Part shown: positions 48,401 to 57,080 of the stretch, piece after piece
How the letters are laid out: every line of letters begins with the position of its first letter
How positions within the stretch are numbered: the first letter of the stretch is position 1
Notes under the pieces: model-generated
Seen by the model: only the letters and a program-made list of their open reading frames with translations
Database searches by the model: none
Told to the model about the DNA's origin: nothing
Source of the DNA: CAYNFR01 sp964616755
GTDB lineage: Bacteria; Bacteroidota; Bacteroidia; Chitinophagales; Saprospiraceae
DNA length: 64,000 nt
Assembly (NCBI GenBank): GCA_964616755.1
Contig: CAZTSI010000009.1
Coordinates: forward strand, 22,779 to 86,778
Reading direction: 5' to 3'
Position numbers and translations under genes: made by a program

Positions 48401-49281
48401 AAATCTGTCAGACCAAAGAAGATACGCAAAGTCTGTGTCGTGATGGGTTTGATAATGATGGTGATGGATTAGTGGATTGTCTTGACCCTGATTGTCGCTC
48501 CACAGCTCCATGTGGAGGTGTCAGTGGTTTTGCCACCGTACCACAGGTCGAAATAAGGGTATTCTTACAGGGGGCTATCTTAGAGGATGGTTCAATGGCC
48601 ACTTCTTTAAACGATCAAGGTTATCTGCCTGGACAAAAGCCGAAGACATTTTTTGGTGCAAGCACGCCTCCTGGCCAACCATACACACAATCGCCTTGGT
48701 TCTATGAGGGGCAAGAAGGATTGAGCCTTAAGAAAAAAACAAAGAATAGCCAAGAGTACGAATATCCTAGCACCGTAGTAGATTGGGTGCTTGTTTCGCT
48801 TAGAAAGGGCATCCAAAAATATGATGAAGTTTGGAAGACCGCGGCGCTTCTTCATCAAGACGGCACCATAGAGGTCTTAAAAAGTTTAGATATTAGCCTA
48901 GAGGAAGAGGATGGATACTATATCGTTATCGAGCATAGAAATCACCTGCCCGTCATGTCCGCTAAGAAGGTATCACTGAATAAAGAAGGTAAGATGAGCT
49001 ATGATTTTTCAACCACGGACTCCTTCAGATCCTTTTTGGGTATAGGTCAAAAGCAGCTCAATGGAAGATGGGTTATGGCGGCTGGTAATGGTGAAATGGT
49101 GACTGAATTATCTTCTGATATAGACATTAACGTACGCGATTTGACTTCATGGCTCCAAAACAATGGCTCTAACAGTAGTTATTATATAGAAGACTATGAC
49201 ATGAATGGTGACGTCAATATTCGTGACAGGATATTGTGGGAGCTAAACAATGGTATTTTTAGTTCGTTACGTACTAAATAA
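45499..49281 (+). CDS. secreted surface protein: two VWA domains, MopE-type Ca-binding repeats, dockerin-like tail
   Basis: 1260 residues from the ATG at 45499 (KKTLLSIIAMAITLLSAPLSG signal); ATG 45487 is an alternative. Order: VWA-1 (about 28-230, MIDAS VDNSQSID), PKD-like domain (262-345), VWA-2 (354-560, MIDAS IDNSQSID), second PKD-like domain (581-665), a beta region, six Cys/Asp repeats of the type DNDGDGLIDC (813-1005), a further domain, and a dockerin-like end with two calcium-loop-like segments (DIDINVRDLTSWL; DMNGDVNIRDRILW). All suggest calcium-dependent adhesion at the surface (inference). It has its own promoter. 23 nt before the HAD gene. Confidence 0.9.
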   Translation: MKKTLLSIIAMAITLLSAPLSGQSCLSDTISSDIIFLVDNSQSIDNAEYLNFEQLILTTIQKAQAKCQHAQIGVVHYGGAYGESTFIEYPLQKNNTINQVNRQFCTQRIGGQCVGGGGDNLNSAIGDILAYLQNGQLDYDARNKMNLVILTDAFGTEDTCTFTNCSTIRPYTNINQLKTQYDAKVTVAGMSSQAAATFLGVYASPGGSFTATDLFTPDCTTAVDGCGLPRKYIPLEFNSPVAPSSDSIVACIDCQINIVTPLSFSLDANSTSICNDRGESSTLTISITSGLAPYSINWGDGNTSMSRTVSPTTTTTYGVTIRDANNCVATRQVTINSGACGPDCSPDTISNDIIFVIDNSQSIDDSEFIGFEDILLASINSTRASCPQSNIAVVHYGGRYGKFTTIEYGFQNSQNIQAINRQYCSSRNEFNQCIGGGGDDLNHAIGNVIQYFEGGQLTRNTNNKLSMVIFTDAFGFETCDSTTTNNSNCSAALPYTNIDRLKIQFDAKVTVVGMSSQAEATVLATYASPGGTFDNVTLFNQCAGTADGCILPRKYISAQFNSNPSSIAAEVIECIACQTTVAPVLVAEAGDDQTICFNLGQSSILTASAIAGSGSSIYTYVWTDAAGISRGTTRSITVNPAQTTKYFVQITDSNSGCAAIDSVTVISRICSTCLANAGTPLPHRDICLVNGSIGLQSTRNNGVVIPPGYEEVFILTDQNLTIVDYSIGSRNFVVRSPGIYRIHTLIAETTRGRPEFIDIIALIVRNVSNLFVIVNCIEDHGICADFDFPGRVFQVFGPNDMMCMRFENSIALCSDGLDNDGDGLIDCRDPDCQGKENCLENTLIACNDQYDNDKDGLIDCFDPDCFGFELCSERTEKCNDGIDNDGDGLIDCADSSCRDSGLCKEESPFTCADGLDNDGDGLIDCQEASCQRFIVCAESTLAACMDGKDNDYDGLIDCADANCKQFVQICQTKEDTQSLCRDGFDNDGDGLVDCLDPDCRSTAPCGGVSGFATVPQVEIRVFLQGAILEDGSMATSLNDQGYLPGQKPKTFFGASTPPGQPYTQSPWFYEGQEGLSLKKKTKNSQEYEYPSTVVDWVLVSLRKGIQKYDEVWKTAALLHQDGTIEVLKSLDISLEEEDGYYIVIEHRNHLPVMSAKKVSLNKEGKMSYDFSTTDSFRSFLGIGQKQLNGRWVMAAGNGEMVTELSSDIDINVRDLTSWLQNNGSNSSYYIEDYDMNGDVNIRDRILWELNNGIFSSLRTK
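45580..47220 (+). repeat. tandem duplication of the VWA-PKD unit inside the gene
   Basis: The two VWA domains, about 45.58-46.25 and 46.54-47.22 kb (period near 960 nt), share IGGGGDDLNHAIGN / VGGGGDNLNSAIGD, DAKVTV-GMSSQA and YASPGG-F at matching places. DNA has drifted (synonymous changes throughout), so the duplication is not recent. Confidence 0.85.
47935..48513 (+). repeat. six tandem MopE-type repeats in the VWA protein
   Basis: Six units of about 28-36 residues, each with Cys, then DNDxDGLIDC, then Asp and a final Cys. Variable position: G, K, G, G, Y, G. The Asp spacing resembles calcium loops of thrombospondin type 3/MopE repeats, with paired cysteines likely disulfide-linked. Confidence 0.9.
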
Positions 49282-49304
49282 TTTACAATACGAGATTCTA
49301 ACTT

Positions 49305-49928
49305 ATGGTACCCATTATGGTGCATCCTTACGCTAAGGGACTAATATTTGACTTAGATGGCACACTGGCAGACACCATGAGTATGCATTTGTTTTCGTGG
49401 CGATCCTTAGGAAAGGATTTTGGTGTCACGATTACGGATCAGATGATATTGGATCGCTCAGGCACACCTACCTTTCAAGTGGCGCTAGACTTAAACCAAA
49501 CCTTTGGCTGGTCATTAGATCCCGAGAAAGTACAACAGGCTAAGAATCACTACTATGATCAAATCAAAAAGAAAGAAGGCAAAATAAAGCCGATCGAAAG
49601 AGTTTGTAGAATTGTTGAATCATATAAGGGTAAGATGCCGATGGCCGTGGGCACAGGTAGCACTGAAGAAAATGCCGAACAGGCGATCAACGATATAGGG
49701 CTAAAAAATTGTTTTGTTACAATAATTACCGCCGCTGATGTCCTTCGAGCCAAGCCCCATCCAGAAGTATTTTTGAAATGCGCCAATGCTATTCAAATAT
49801 TACCTGCTCAATGTCAAGTATTTGAAGATGGTTTAATGGGATTCGAAGCAGCTAGAGCAGCAGGAATGCTATTGACTAATGTGGAAACAGGAATTACGGT
49901 GATGCCACCAAGCTACACAAATCGATGA
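49305..49928 (+). CDS. HAD-superfamily phosphatase/phosphoglucomutase-like protein
   Basis: 207 residues, subfamily with an alpha-helical cap (beta-phosphoglucomutase-like). Nucleophile motif D16-L-D18 in FDLDGTLADT, second motif VGTGSTEEN, lysine in AKPHPEVF, and acidic motif FEDGLMGFEAARAAG. Likely removes phosphate from a small sugar phosphate. The second ATG (49317) is equally possible as the start. It follows the VWA gene by 23 nt, probably by chance of position. Confidence 0.85.
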   Translation: MVPIMVHPYAKGLIFDLDGTLADTMSMHLFSWRSLGKDFGVTITDQMILDRSGTPTFQVALDLNQTFGWSLDPEKVQQAKNHYYDQIKKKEGKIKPIERVCRIVESYKGKMPMAVGTGSTEENAEQAINDIGLKNCFVTIITAADVLRAKPHPEVFLKCANAIQILPAQCQVFEDGLMGFEAARAAGMLLTNVETGITVMPPSYTNR

Positions 49929-49994
49929 TAAGCCACGAAGAAGCTTTACCAATCGTCCATGTCAAGGGCATCACAATAAAAATGCAACAAGACA

Positions 49995-50966
49995 ATGGGA
50001 TCACTGCGTGAATTACAGGAGCCAATAAAAGTAGAGCTCGAGATATTTGAAAAAAAATTTCGAGAAATCATGAAGAGCAATGTGTCATTGCTCGATCGCA
50101 TCACCTACTATATTGTTCAGCGCAAGGGCAAGCAAGTGCGGCCTATGTTTGTTTTCTTATGTGCAAAATTAATGGGGCGTGTCGATGAGGCCACCTATAT
50201 AGCCGCAAGTCTTGTAGAGTTGCTCCATACAGCCACTCTTGTACATGACGATGTTGTAGACGATTCGTATGAACGCCGGGGTTTTTTTTCTATTAACGCA
50301 CTTTGGAAAAATAAAATAGCCGTCTTAGTCGGGGACTATTTCTTTGCCAAGGGCTTATTGATAGCCTTGGATAATGATGAGTTTCAGGCGTTAAAAATTC
50401 TATCAAATGCCGTTCGAGAAATGAGCGAAGGGGAGCTGCTACAGATTGAGAAGTCGCGAAAGTTGGATATTGATGAAGAGGTATATTTTACTATTATCCG
50501 ACAAAAAACAGCAAGCATGATTGCCTGTGCTTGTGAAGCGGGTTTGGCGAGCACCTGCAAGGACGAGGCATATGTGGCCAAAGCTCGCGAATTTGGCTAT
50601 GCCACTGGGATGGCTTTTCAAATCAAAGATGATTTATTTGATTATGGTTTTATGAATATCGGGAAGCCTACGGGCAATGACATAAAGGAGAAAAAAATGA
50701 CCCTGCCGCTGATTTATGCACTTTCTCAATCGAGCCCTTCCGAAAAAAGGCATGTTATTAGTATGCTAAAAAAATCAAGCGACAAAAAGTCTACACAACG
50801 AGAGATTATTGATTTTGTAACAGCCAAAGGGGGCATCGACTATGCTGAAACAGTTATGCATCGATATAAAGAACAAGCAATGGCCATCCTCCAAGACTTC
50901 GAACAAAGCCCTGCAAAAAAGGCTCTTGAAGATTTAGTCAACTACGTCGTTATCCGCAAAAACTAG
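49995..50966 (+). CDS. ispB: trans-polyprenyl diphosphate synthase
   Basis: Extends isoprenoid chains, most likely for the menaquinone side chain. 323 residues. First aspartate-rich motif in LVHDDVVDDSYERRG (DDVVD 85-89), second in QIKDDLFDY (D212-D216), basic motif GKQVRPMF (45-52). Small residues A80 and T81 just before the first motif favour a long product. 3.4 kb from the GGGPS gene, which would use prenyl diphosphates. The symbol is used for the family; exact chain length is not known. Confidence 0.88.
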   Translation: MGSLRELQEPIKVELEIFEKKFREIMKSNVSLLDRITYYIVQRKGKQVRPMFVFLCAKLMGRVDEATYIAASLVELLHTATLVHDDVVDDSYERRGFFSINALWKNKIAVLVGDYFFAKGLLIALDNDEFQALKILSNAVREMSEGELLQIEKSRKLDIDEEVYFTIIRQKTASMIACACEAGLASTCKDEAYVAKAREFGYATGMAFQIKDDLFDYGFMNIGKPTGNDIKEKKMTLPLIYALSQSSPSEKRHVISMLKKSSDKKSTQREIIDFVTAKGGIDYAETVMHRYKEQAMAILQDFEQSPAKKALEDLVNYVVIRKN

Positions 50967-50969
50967 AAC

Positions 50970-52190
50970 CTAGTCTAATGCCGAATAAACGAATTGGCGC
51001 ATTTTATCGGCAAAGTAGTTTGTATATGGCCAATGTTGCGTCATCAAGATAGCTACTAAATTTTCTTTTGGGTCTACCAAAAAATAGGTGTTAAAAGCCC
51101 CACTCCAATAAAAGGTACCCTCTGATCCTGACAATTTATTATCAGCCAGATCGGTTAGTATGCCGAATCCAAGGCCAAATCCGTTACCTGGGGAGTATGG
51201 CAGTCCTTCAATATGGTTTTGACGCATTAGTTCTAGCGTCTTCTGGCCGATGATGCGCTTACCATTGAATTGGCCATTATTTAGGAGCATAAGACCAAAT
51301 TGTAAATAGTCTTGTGCTGTAGAGTAAAGGCCATGTGTGCCGCCAAAGACGGTATTACCATTGGCAGGTGCCCATGCGTCGATTGCTTCAGCTGTTCCAT
51401 CTTCTTGTTGTTGATGTAAGCCTACCACACGATGCTGATCTGATAGAGGGACGTTGTACCCAGTATTTTTCATCCCTAGCGGGTCGAATATTTTTTCTTT
51501 CAAAAACACATCCACTGGCTTGCCGCTAAACCTTTCTATTAACAAAGCCAATACATCCGGGGAGGCGCTATAATTCCATTGTTCGCCAGGATGACCCATG
51601 AGAGGATAGCTCAGTAAGGCCATGACCCGTTCTTCAATCGACTCATATTCTTGTTCATAAAGAAGTTTGCGCAAATTAAGATCGTACTCGTTATTCCCTA
51701 GTCCGTGAGAAAATCCGGCCGTATGCGATAGTAGATGCCAAATCAAAATAGGTTTGTTGGGGGCAACATATTCTATTTGGTCAGCCTTTATTTGAATTAC
51801 TTTGAGTTGGTCAAATTCGGGGATGTATTTGGATACAGGATCAGTGAGAAAAAATTTACCTTCTTCATAAAGCGTCATAAAAGCTATACTGATGATAGGT
51901 TTTGTCATGGATTGGATATAAAATATCTTATCTTTTGACATTGGGGACATATCTCCCAAACTATTATAACCAAGTGCAGAGGAATGGCCAATAGCCCCAT
52001 TGCGAGAGATAAGACTGACAGCCCCGGGAAGTTTTTTGGCACTTATTTGATCCTTCAAAAATTGTTCATACTTTGCTAAAGCCTCCGAAGAAAGAGCAGC
52101 TCTCTGTATATCTACAGAGTGTTGACCACAAAGAGGTAGGCATAAGGCCCAAAAGAGTAAAACTCTAAAATGAAGATGAAAGAATTTCAT
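50970..52190 (-). CDS. secreted serine hydrolase of the beta-lactamase/class C family
   Basis: 406 residues with a signal peptide (FRVLLFWALCLPLCGQ). Active site S94-M-T-K97 in QSMTKPIISIA, tyrosine motif Y207-S208 in WNYSAS, and a C-terminal G-x-F-Y-W-S-G segment. The set fits esterase/D-aminopeptidase-like members (EstB type) rather than true beta-lactamases. It ends 3 nt from the convergent polyprenyl synthase gene. Substrate unknown. Confidence 0.88.
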   Translation of the reverse strand: MKFFHLHFRVLLFWALCLPLCGQHSVDIQRAALSSEALAKYEQFLKDQISAKKLPGAVSLISRNGAIGHSSALGYNSLGDMSPMSKDKIFYIQSMTKPIISIAFMTLYEEGKFFLTDPVSKYIPEFDQLKVIQIKADQIEYVAPNKPILIWHLLSHTAGFSHGLGNNEYDLNLRKLLYEQEYESIEERVMALLSYPLMGHPGEQWNYSASPDVLALLIERFSGKPVDVFLKEKIFDPLGMKNTGYNVPLSDQHRVVGLHQQQEDGTAEAIDAWAPANGNTVFGGTHGLYSTAQDYLQFGLMLLNNGQFNGKRIIGQKTLELMRQNHIEGLPYSPGNGFGLGFGILTDLADNKLSGSEGTFYWSGAFNTYFLVDPKENLVAILMTQHWPYTNYFADKMRQFVYSALD

Positions 52191-52232
52191 ATGAAATAAT
52201 GATTGAAGTTTAAATAAATGAAAAGTTGATGT

Positions 52233-53255
52233 CTATTGTTGCTCAGTGAAATAATAACTGATGCGCGTGAGCCATTTAGATGGATCTGCTTCTTTAGATG
52301 GGTCTGACAAGTATTCTTCTATAATAGGGTAGTCTAAAAGATAGGCCTTATCTTTCATATACTCTTCGATGGCATAATGCGCAGGTTGTGTATTGTTAGA
52401 ATCGCCATAATAATCTACATATATAGCACGCTTAGCTGGCAATTCAAGGGATATAGCTTCTGCTAGAGAAATTGGAATCTTAACAGGGATGGCTGCGCCC
52501 ATATCTGTCGTGCCTGCGGATTCATTGTAATTAAAAAATAAACCACAAGGCATCCCATCCATTTCAATACCAGCTTGCTGTACTTTACCAAATAAAGACC
52601 CTAAGCTCGACGTATAAAATGAAGGTATCTTATCAAAGGAGACTACCTGGCGGTTCATAACATAATATTTAGTTGGAAGATCAATCTCCTTAATCGTATA
52701 ACCGTTATAAAGACTCTGCATAGAGCGTTCTTCAGCAATTCTTTTCAAATTGATTAATCCTTCTTGATACATTTTATGCATGATGGTCTTCATTCCCGAA
52801 AGCAACGCAAAACCTCTAAACAAAAAGGGTAATGGGTTGCTCTCAAATACCCAAGTGGCTTGTGTGCTGTTTCCTTTTGGACTTAATAGAAATTCTGCAT
52901 AACTCTTGTCATCCCAACCTTCAAAAGTCATTTCTGATCTTACACGACTATTTTTATCAGATTCGATGATTTTCTGAGTGCCGCCACCATTCAAGTCTCC
53001 TGACCATTGGCTAGAGGCTCCGACTCCCTCAGAAATCTCATTGTATGTCGCTATATTCGTTGTGTCACTGAGTGTCCAGGCATTCCAGCTTTCGGTCTTT
53101 TGGAGATTGTTGACTAGATTGAAGACTACTGCAGGCGAAGCGTTAATATCAATACTCTCGCTCATAGATAAGTCTTTAGTACCAACCAGACACAAGGCTA
53201 TGTATAGCAATATAATGCCGCCTAAAATGATTAAGGGATATTTGAGGTATTTCAT
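52233..53255 (-). CDS. membrane-anchored SRPBCC protein with GyrI-like effector-binding domain
   Basis: 340 residues from the ATG at 53255 (MKYLKYPLIILGG; MHMK two codons upstream also fits). One N-terminal membrane helix (about 5-25), an SRPBCC domain (30-175; SESIDINASPAVVFNLVNN, WNAWTL), then a GyrI-like small-molecule-binding domain (about 195-335; MNRQVVSFDKIPSFYTSSLG). The combination is common in Bacteroidota and its function is unknown. Ligand sensing is an inference. Confidence 0.83.
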   Translation of the reverse strand: MKYLKYPLIILGGIILLYIALCLVGTKDLSMSESIDINASPAVVFNLVNNLQKTESWNAWTLSDTTNIATYNEISEGVGASSQWSGDLNGGGTQKIIESDKNSRVRSEMTFEGWDDKSYAEFLLSPKGNSTQATWVFESNPLPFLFRGFALLSGMKTIMHKMYQEGLINLKRIAEERSMQSLYNGYTIKEIDLPTKYYVMNRQVVSFDKIPSFYTSSLGSLFGKVQQAGIEMDGMPCGLFFNYNESAGTTDMGAAIPVKIPISLAEAISLELPAKRAIYVDYYGDSNNTQPAHYAIEEYMKDKAYLLDYPIIEEYLSDPSKEADPSKWLTRISYYFTEQQ

Positions 53256-53396
53256 ATGCATAGAATTTGTCGAAGTGGGTTCAAAAATAATCAAATAATA
53301 AGTACTAATACTGAAATGAATCGATGGCTCATCGAATAGCTGAAGAGAATGTGTGTCGCAAGAATGGTAAATTTCTTAATATGATTATTTTTGTGC

Positions 53397-54155
53397 ATGA
53401 CCAATTTTCAGCATCTTGTGAGTGGAAGGCCGCGATTAGCGGTACTTATTGATCCAGATAAGAGCCAGGGGTTTAGCTTTGACGTTTTATTGGGTCATCT
53501 TGCTCGTGGTCATGGAGATATAATTCTCTTGGGAGGAAGTACAACCAAAGCAGACAATATCGCTCAGGTCGTGCGTAGATTAAGGCAACATTGCCAGCAA
53601 CCCATTTATTTGTTTCCCGGTAATCATCTTCAAATCTGTGAAGAGGCAGACGGTATTTTACTCCTCAGTCTATTGTCAGGGAGAAATCCAGAATATCTCA
53701 TTCAACGCCAAGTAGAGAATGCATTGATGATAAAACGAAGCGGGCTCGAGGTCGTCAGCACGGCCTATCTTCTGATTGATGGTGGCAAGAGTACGGCTGT
53801 GCACTACATTACGCAGACCATTCCAATACCGCGCGATCAATCCGAAATAGCCCTAGCTACAGCGACTGCAGCCGAATTAATGGGGTTTGGCGTTGTATAT
53901 TTAGAGGCGGGGAGTGGGGCGCATCTGCGTGTGCCGAGCGAAATGATCACAATGATCAATAAACATACGAGCTTGCCCGTAATAGTGGGAGGGGGTATGA
54001 AGACCATTGATCATATTGCTGATGCCATTATTGCAGGGGCCAAAGTAATTGTCATAGGAAATGTATTAGAATCAAAGCCGGAATTATTACCAGTGATGGC
54101 TGACTATGTTAGTGCTATTAGTGAATCGATAGCTGTTCACGATTTTCAAGCGTAG
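53397..54155 (+). CDS. geranylgeranylglyceryl phosphate synthase-family prenyltransferase
   Basis: Family enzymes join a prenyl diphosphate to sn-glycerol-1-phosphate (first ether step of archaeal lipids; heptaprenyl in Bacillus PcrB). The start is the ATG at 53397. 252 residues, TIM barrel: LIDPDK near 17-22, LLGGSTTK, LFPGNH, YLEAGSGAH, VGGGMKTIDH and VIGNVLE, the phosphate- and glycerol-binding loops of the family. Bacteroidota members belong to the large group II of the family, close to archaeal ones. Physiological product in bacteria is unclear. Confidence 0.9.
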   Translation: MTNFQHLVSGRPRLAVLIDPDKSQGFSFDVLLGHLARGHGDIILLGGSTTKADNIAQVVRRLRQHCQQPIYLFPGNHLQICEEADGILLLSLLSGRNPEYLIQRQVENALMIKRSGLEVVSTAYLLIDGGKSTAVHYITQTIPIPRDQSEIALATATAAELMGFGVVYLEAGSGAHLRVPSEMITMINKHTSLPVIVGGGMKTIDHIADAIIAGAKVIVIGNVLESKPELLPVMADYVSAISESIAVHDFQA

Positions 54156-54267
54156 CCTATATGATCGTGATCGAAATTGTCGGGGTAAGTTTAGACTGAG
54201 ACCTTAATGTATACTTAAAATAGGCCTTTTAAGAAATTAAACCTTTTGAAGTTGCATTTTTGTGATT

Positions 54268-55521
54268 ATGCGACAGATGTACTCATTCTTTTTGACCTGT
54301 TTATCTGCTTTTGTCATCGCCCAGGAGATGCCTTATAAAGATGAAATATATCTGACCCATATCAAGAGTGTCAAATTTCATATCCAAGGCTTAGCTACGA
54401 GTATGCCGATCATTGATAAGGGGAGCCCGGCAACCTTACTACTAAGTTTTGATGACATTTTGGGCGGTGATCGCAATTATATATATCGATTAATCCATTG
54501 TGACAAAGATTGGATGCCCTCATCTCTCCTAGCTGAGCAAGAGTATATCACAGGATTTAATGAAGAAGAAATCAATGATTACCATTATTCCTTAAATACC
54601 AAGCTTGACTATACCCATTACCAGCTCACCTTGCCCAACAATGACGTCCAGTGGATATTATCAGGCAATTATGCGCTAGAGGTGTGGGACGATGACAGCG
54701 ACGAGTTAGCCTTTACACGCCGATTTGCCGTTGTTGAGCCATCGGTCAAGATAACGGGTCAAGTTCAAAGACCCTTGAGCGTCAAAGAAATTAACTCTCA
54801 TCATCTCTTGCAGTTTGTTATCAACTACGAGAATTTTACGATACGCAACCCTCAGCGGGAGCTATTTGTCACGGCGATTAAAAATAGTCAATGGGGTCTT
54901 AGTTTAGACAATATTCTACCTACGGCAGTCTTTGCCAATCAGATATCTTACGACTTGCAGGCTGGGATCAAATTTCCCGCAGGAAGAGAATACCGAGGGG
55001 TAGATCTACGCGCCATGCGATCAAGAGGATTTGGTGTGTATGGACTTGAAGTAAATAGTAATGAGATCAAAGTCACAGTCGCGCTCGACAAAGACCGCAA
55101 GGGGTCGGTGTATCAGCAGTTTAATGATTTGAATGGTGACTATGTAATTGAGAGTATCGAGTTCAACGACGTTGATGTTCGAGGAGAATATATGTCATGT
55201 TACTTTACGTTGGCTCCCGAGCAAAGAGTACTAGATGGCGAAGTATATCTGATGGGTGAATTTTCGGATTGGCAGGCTAAAGAAGAATATCGAATGGAGT
55301 ATTTGCCAAATGAAGGGGTCTATCATGTCAAAGCTATACTTAAGCAAGGATATTATGATTATGCGTATGGAGTAAGGCGTGATGATGGAAGCCTTGACCT
55401 GAGTTATTTTGAAGGTAACCATTTTGCTGCTCGCAATGAATACCTAGTATTGTGTTATTTTAGAGAATTCGGGTCTAGATATGATCGGTTGATATCTGCC
55501 TATCTAATGAATAGTAATTGA
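54268..55521 (+). CDS. type IX secretion system plug protein (DUF5103)
   Basis: 417 residues. The start at 54268 gives a short signal peptide (MYSFFLTCLSAFVIAQ). The DUF5103 pattern is present: VKFHIQGLATSMPIIDKG, NYIYRLIHCDKDWMPSSL, NDYHYSLNTKLDYTHYQLTLPN, SGNYALEVWDD. In Flavobacterium the homologue closes the outer-membrane SprA translocon. Supports a functional type IX system in this organism, though other components are outside the window. A terminator follows. Confidence 0.9.
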   Translation: MRQMYSFFLTCLSAFVIAQEMPYKDEIYLTHIKSVKFHIQGLATSMPIIDKGSPATLLLSFDDILGGDRNYIYRLIHCDKDWMPSSLLAEQEYITGFNEEEINDYHYSLNTKLDYTHYQLTLPNNDVQWILSGNYALEVWDDDSDELAFTRRFAVVEPSVKITGQVQRPLSVKEINSHHLLQFVINYENFTIRNPQRELFVTAIKNSQWGLSLDNILPTAVFANQISYDLQAGIKFPAGREYRGVDLRAMRSRGFGVYGLEVNSNEIKVTVALDKDRKGSVYQQFNDLNGDYVIESIEFNDVDVRGEYMSCYFTLAPEQRVLDGEVYLMGEFSDWQAKEEYRMEYLPNEGVYHVKAILKQGYYDYAYGVRRDDGSLDLSYFEGNHFAARNEYLVLCYFREFGSRYDRLISAYLMNSN

Positions 55522-55560
55522 GCAAGATAACGAACGTTTCTAGTCGTTCATCTAAACTAT

Positions 55561-55605
55561 CCGACGTTTCATATAATTCCTAGGGTTCCCTCCGTCGGGC
55601 TTTTT
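55561..55605 (+). terminator. rho-independent terminator after the plug-protein gene
   Basis: CCGACG (55561-55566) pairs with CGTCGG (55593-55598); the 26-nt loop has an inner GGGTTCCC hairpin; TTTTT follows at 55601-55605. It begins about 40 nt after the stop. Confidence 0.6.
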
Positions 55606-55639
55606 ATCTTAGAGCTTTAATTAGAAAACATCACTCGGT

Positions 55640-57067
55640 ATGATAAGAAAACATTTAATTACAGTAATGATCATGATGATACTTGTAGGTCATTTGGCCT
55701 CCCAAGAATCGTGGACATTAAAACGCTGTATTGAACATGCTATCGCAAACAGTATTGATATTGAGCAATCTGAGTTAAGAATAAAGGATGCGACGATATT
55801 AACTAAGCTAAGTAAGCAACAGCAGTATCCAAGTCTTTCTTTTACGTCCAATGCATTCTTAAATCTTGGTCGTTCCATTGACCCGACGACTAACCAATTC
55901 GTTACGCAGTCATTCTTCTCTAATGGGTACACCTTTAATGCCAACGTGCTGTTATTCAATGCGGGAAGATTAAAAAATGACATTCGTCAAAATGAGAACG
56001 AACAGTCTGCTGTGGCATATGATAAAAGCGCAATGATTGACCAAATTACGGTTAATGTGGTGAGTGCGTTCTTTAATGTTCTTTTTGGGGAAGATAACCT
56101 TGAAAATAACAGAGTACAACTAAAAACCATTGGCGACCAAATAGCCCAAATGCAAAAATTAATTGATGCCGGATCGCGCCCAGCCTTCGAACTCTTAGAT
56201 TTGGACGCTCAAAAGGCGAGTATCGAGCAGCAATTGGCCGTTACTCAAAATCAAGTTGATTTAGCCTTTATTAACCTTAAGGCTCTTCTAAACCTTCCGA
56301 TGGATTATGAGATGACCCTTAGCTCCCCGCCTGTCGAACAAACTTCCTATACTAATTTGGACATAGTTACGATGGAGGAAATTTATAGCCGTGTGTTGGG
56401 TAGACAACCAGCAGCCAAAGCTATTGAAAGTAGATTGCAGAGTGCTGTCGTTGGCGTTGATATAGCGAAGTCACAGTTTTATCCAACGGTATCAGCGGGA
56501 GCCAATGCTGGGACAAACTTTTCAAACCAATTTAGAGAAATTCAGAGCGTCAATTTTGAGGAAATTAACAGTGATGTGCGCATCAACGGAAATCCGGCTG
56601 TCATTACTGCAAACCAAGCTGTTCCTGTATTTGCCAATAAGCCTTATTTCGGTCAAATAGAAAACAACTTTAATTATGGTTTTGGTATGTCAATGAGTGT
56701 GCCGATATACAATCGTTATTCGGCAAAGGCCGGTCTTGAGAGAGCAAAGATAAATGTCGAAAATTTTACTGCAGAAAGGGAAAAAAACAATTTGAATGTA
56801 CGCAATACGGTAGGGCAGTTATATACAGATGCCAGGGCAGCTCGCAAGAATTTAGATGCAGCCCAACGTACGCTTAAAGCGCGTGAGATGGCGTTCGAAA
56901 ATGCCGAAAAGCGCTATAATCTTGGTGCGATCAATAGTTATGACTATATCAATACTCAAGATCAGTTGCTCCAAGCCAAAACACAAGAAACTATCGCAAG
57001 ATTTGAATATGCATTGAGAATTAAACTTCTCGACTTTTATCAAGGATATCCTGTAACATTAGAATAA
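55640..57067 (+). CDS. TolC-family outer membrane efflux protein
   Basis: 475 residues with a signal peptide (LITVMIMMILVGHLASQ). Two OEP repeats of long helices and strands: WTLKRCIEHAIANSIDIEQSEL at the start and YNRYSAKAGLERAKINVENF in the second half, ending near RFEYALRIKLLDFYQG. Forms the outer-membrane channel of a tripartite pump. 13 nt before the HlyD-type gene, so one operon. No pump (RND or ABC) gene follows here. Confidence 0.93.
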   Translation: MIRKHLITVMIMMILVGHLASQESWTLKRCIEHAIANSIDIEQSELRIKDATILTKLSKQQQYPSLSFTSNAFLNLGRSIDPTTNQFVTQSFFSNGYTFNANVLLFNAGRLKNDIRQNENEQSAVAYDKSAMIDQITVNVVSAFFNVLFGEDNLENNRVQLKTIGDQIAQMQKLIDAGSRPAFELLDLDAQKASIEQQLAVTQNQVDLAFINLKALLNLPMDYEMTLSSPPVEQTSYTNLDIVTMEEIYSRVLGRQPAAKAIESRLQSAVVGVDIAKSQFYPTVSAGANAGTNFSNQFREIQSVNFEEINSDVRINGNPAVITANQAVPVFANKPYFGQIENNFNYGFGMSMSVPIYNRYSAKAGLERAKINVENFTAEREKNNLNVRNTVGQLYTDARAARKNLDAAQRTLKAREMAFENAEKRYNLGAINSYDYINTQDQLLQAKTQETIARFEYALRIKLLDFYQGYPVTLE

Positions 57068-57080
57068 TCAACAATCACAA

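Noticed and set aside
47935..48513. CRISPR-like or satellite array
   Set aside because: The periodicity is in the protein repeats; unit lengths vary and there are no constant repeats with unique spacers.
47924..48602. Long minus-strand frames opposite the MopE repeats
   Set aside because: They arise from the repeated codons of the real gene and have repetitive, unnatural composition.
53386..53393. TATTTTTG as promoter of the GGGPS gene
   Set aside because: It ends 3 nt before the ATG, so transcription would begin inside the gene.
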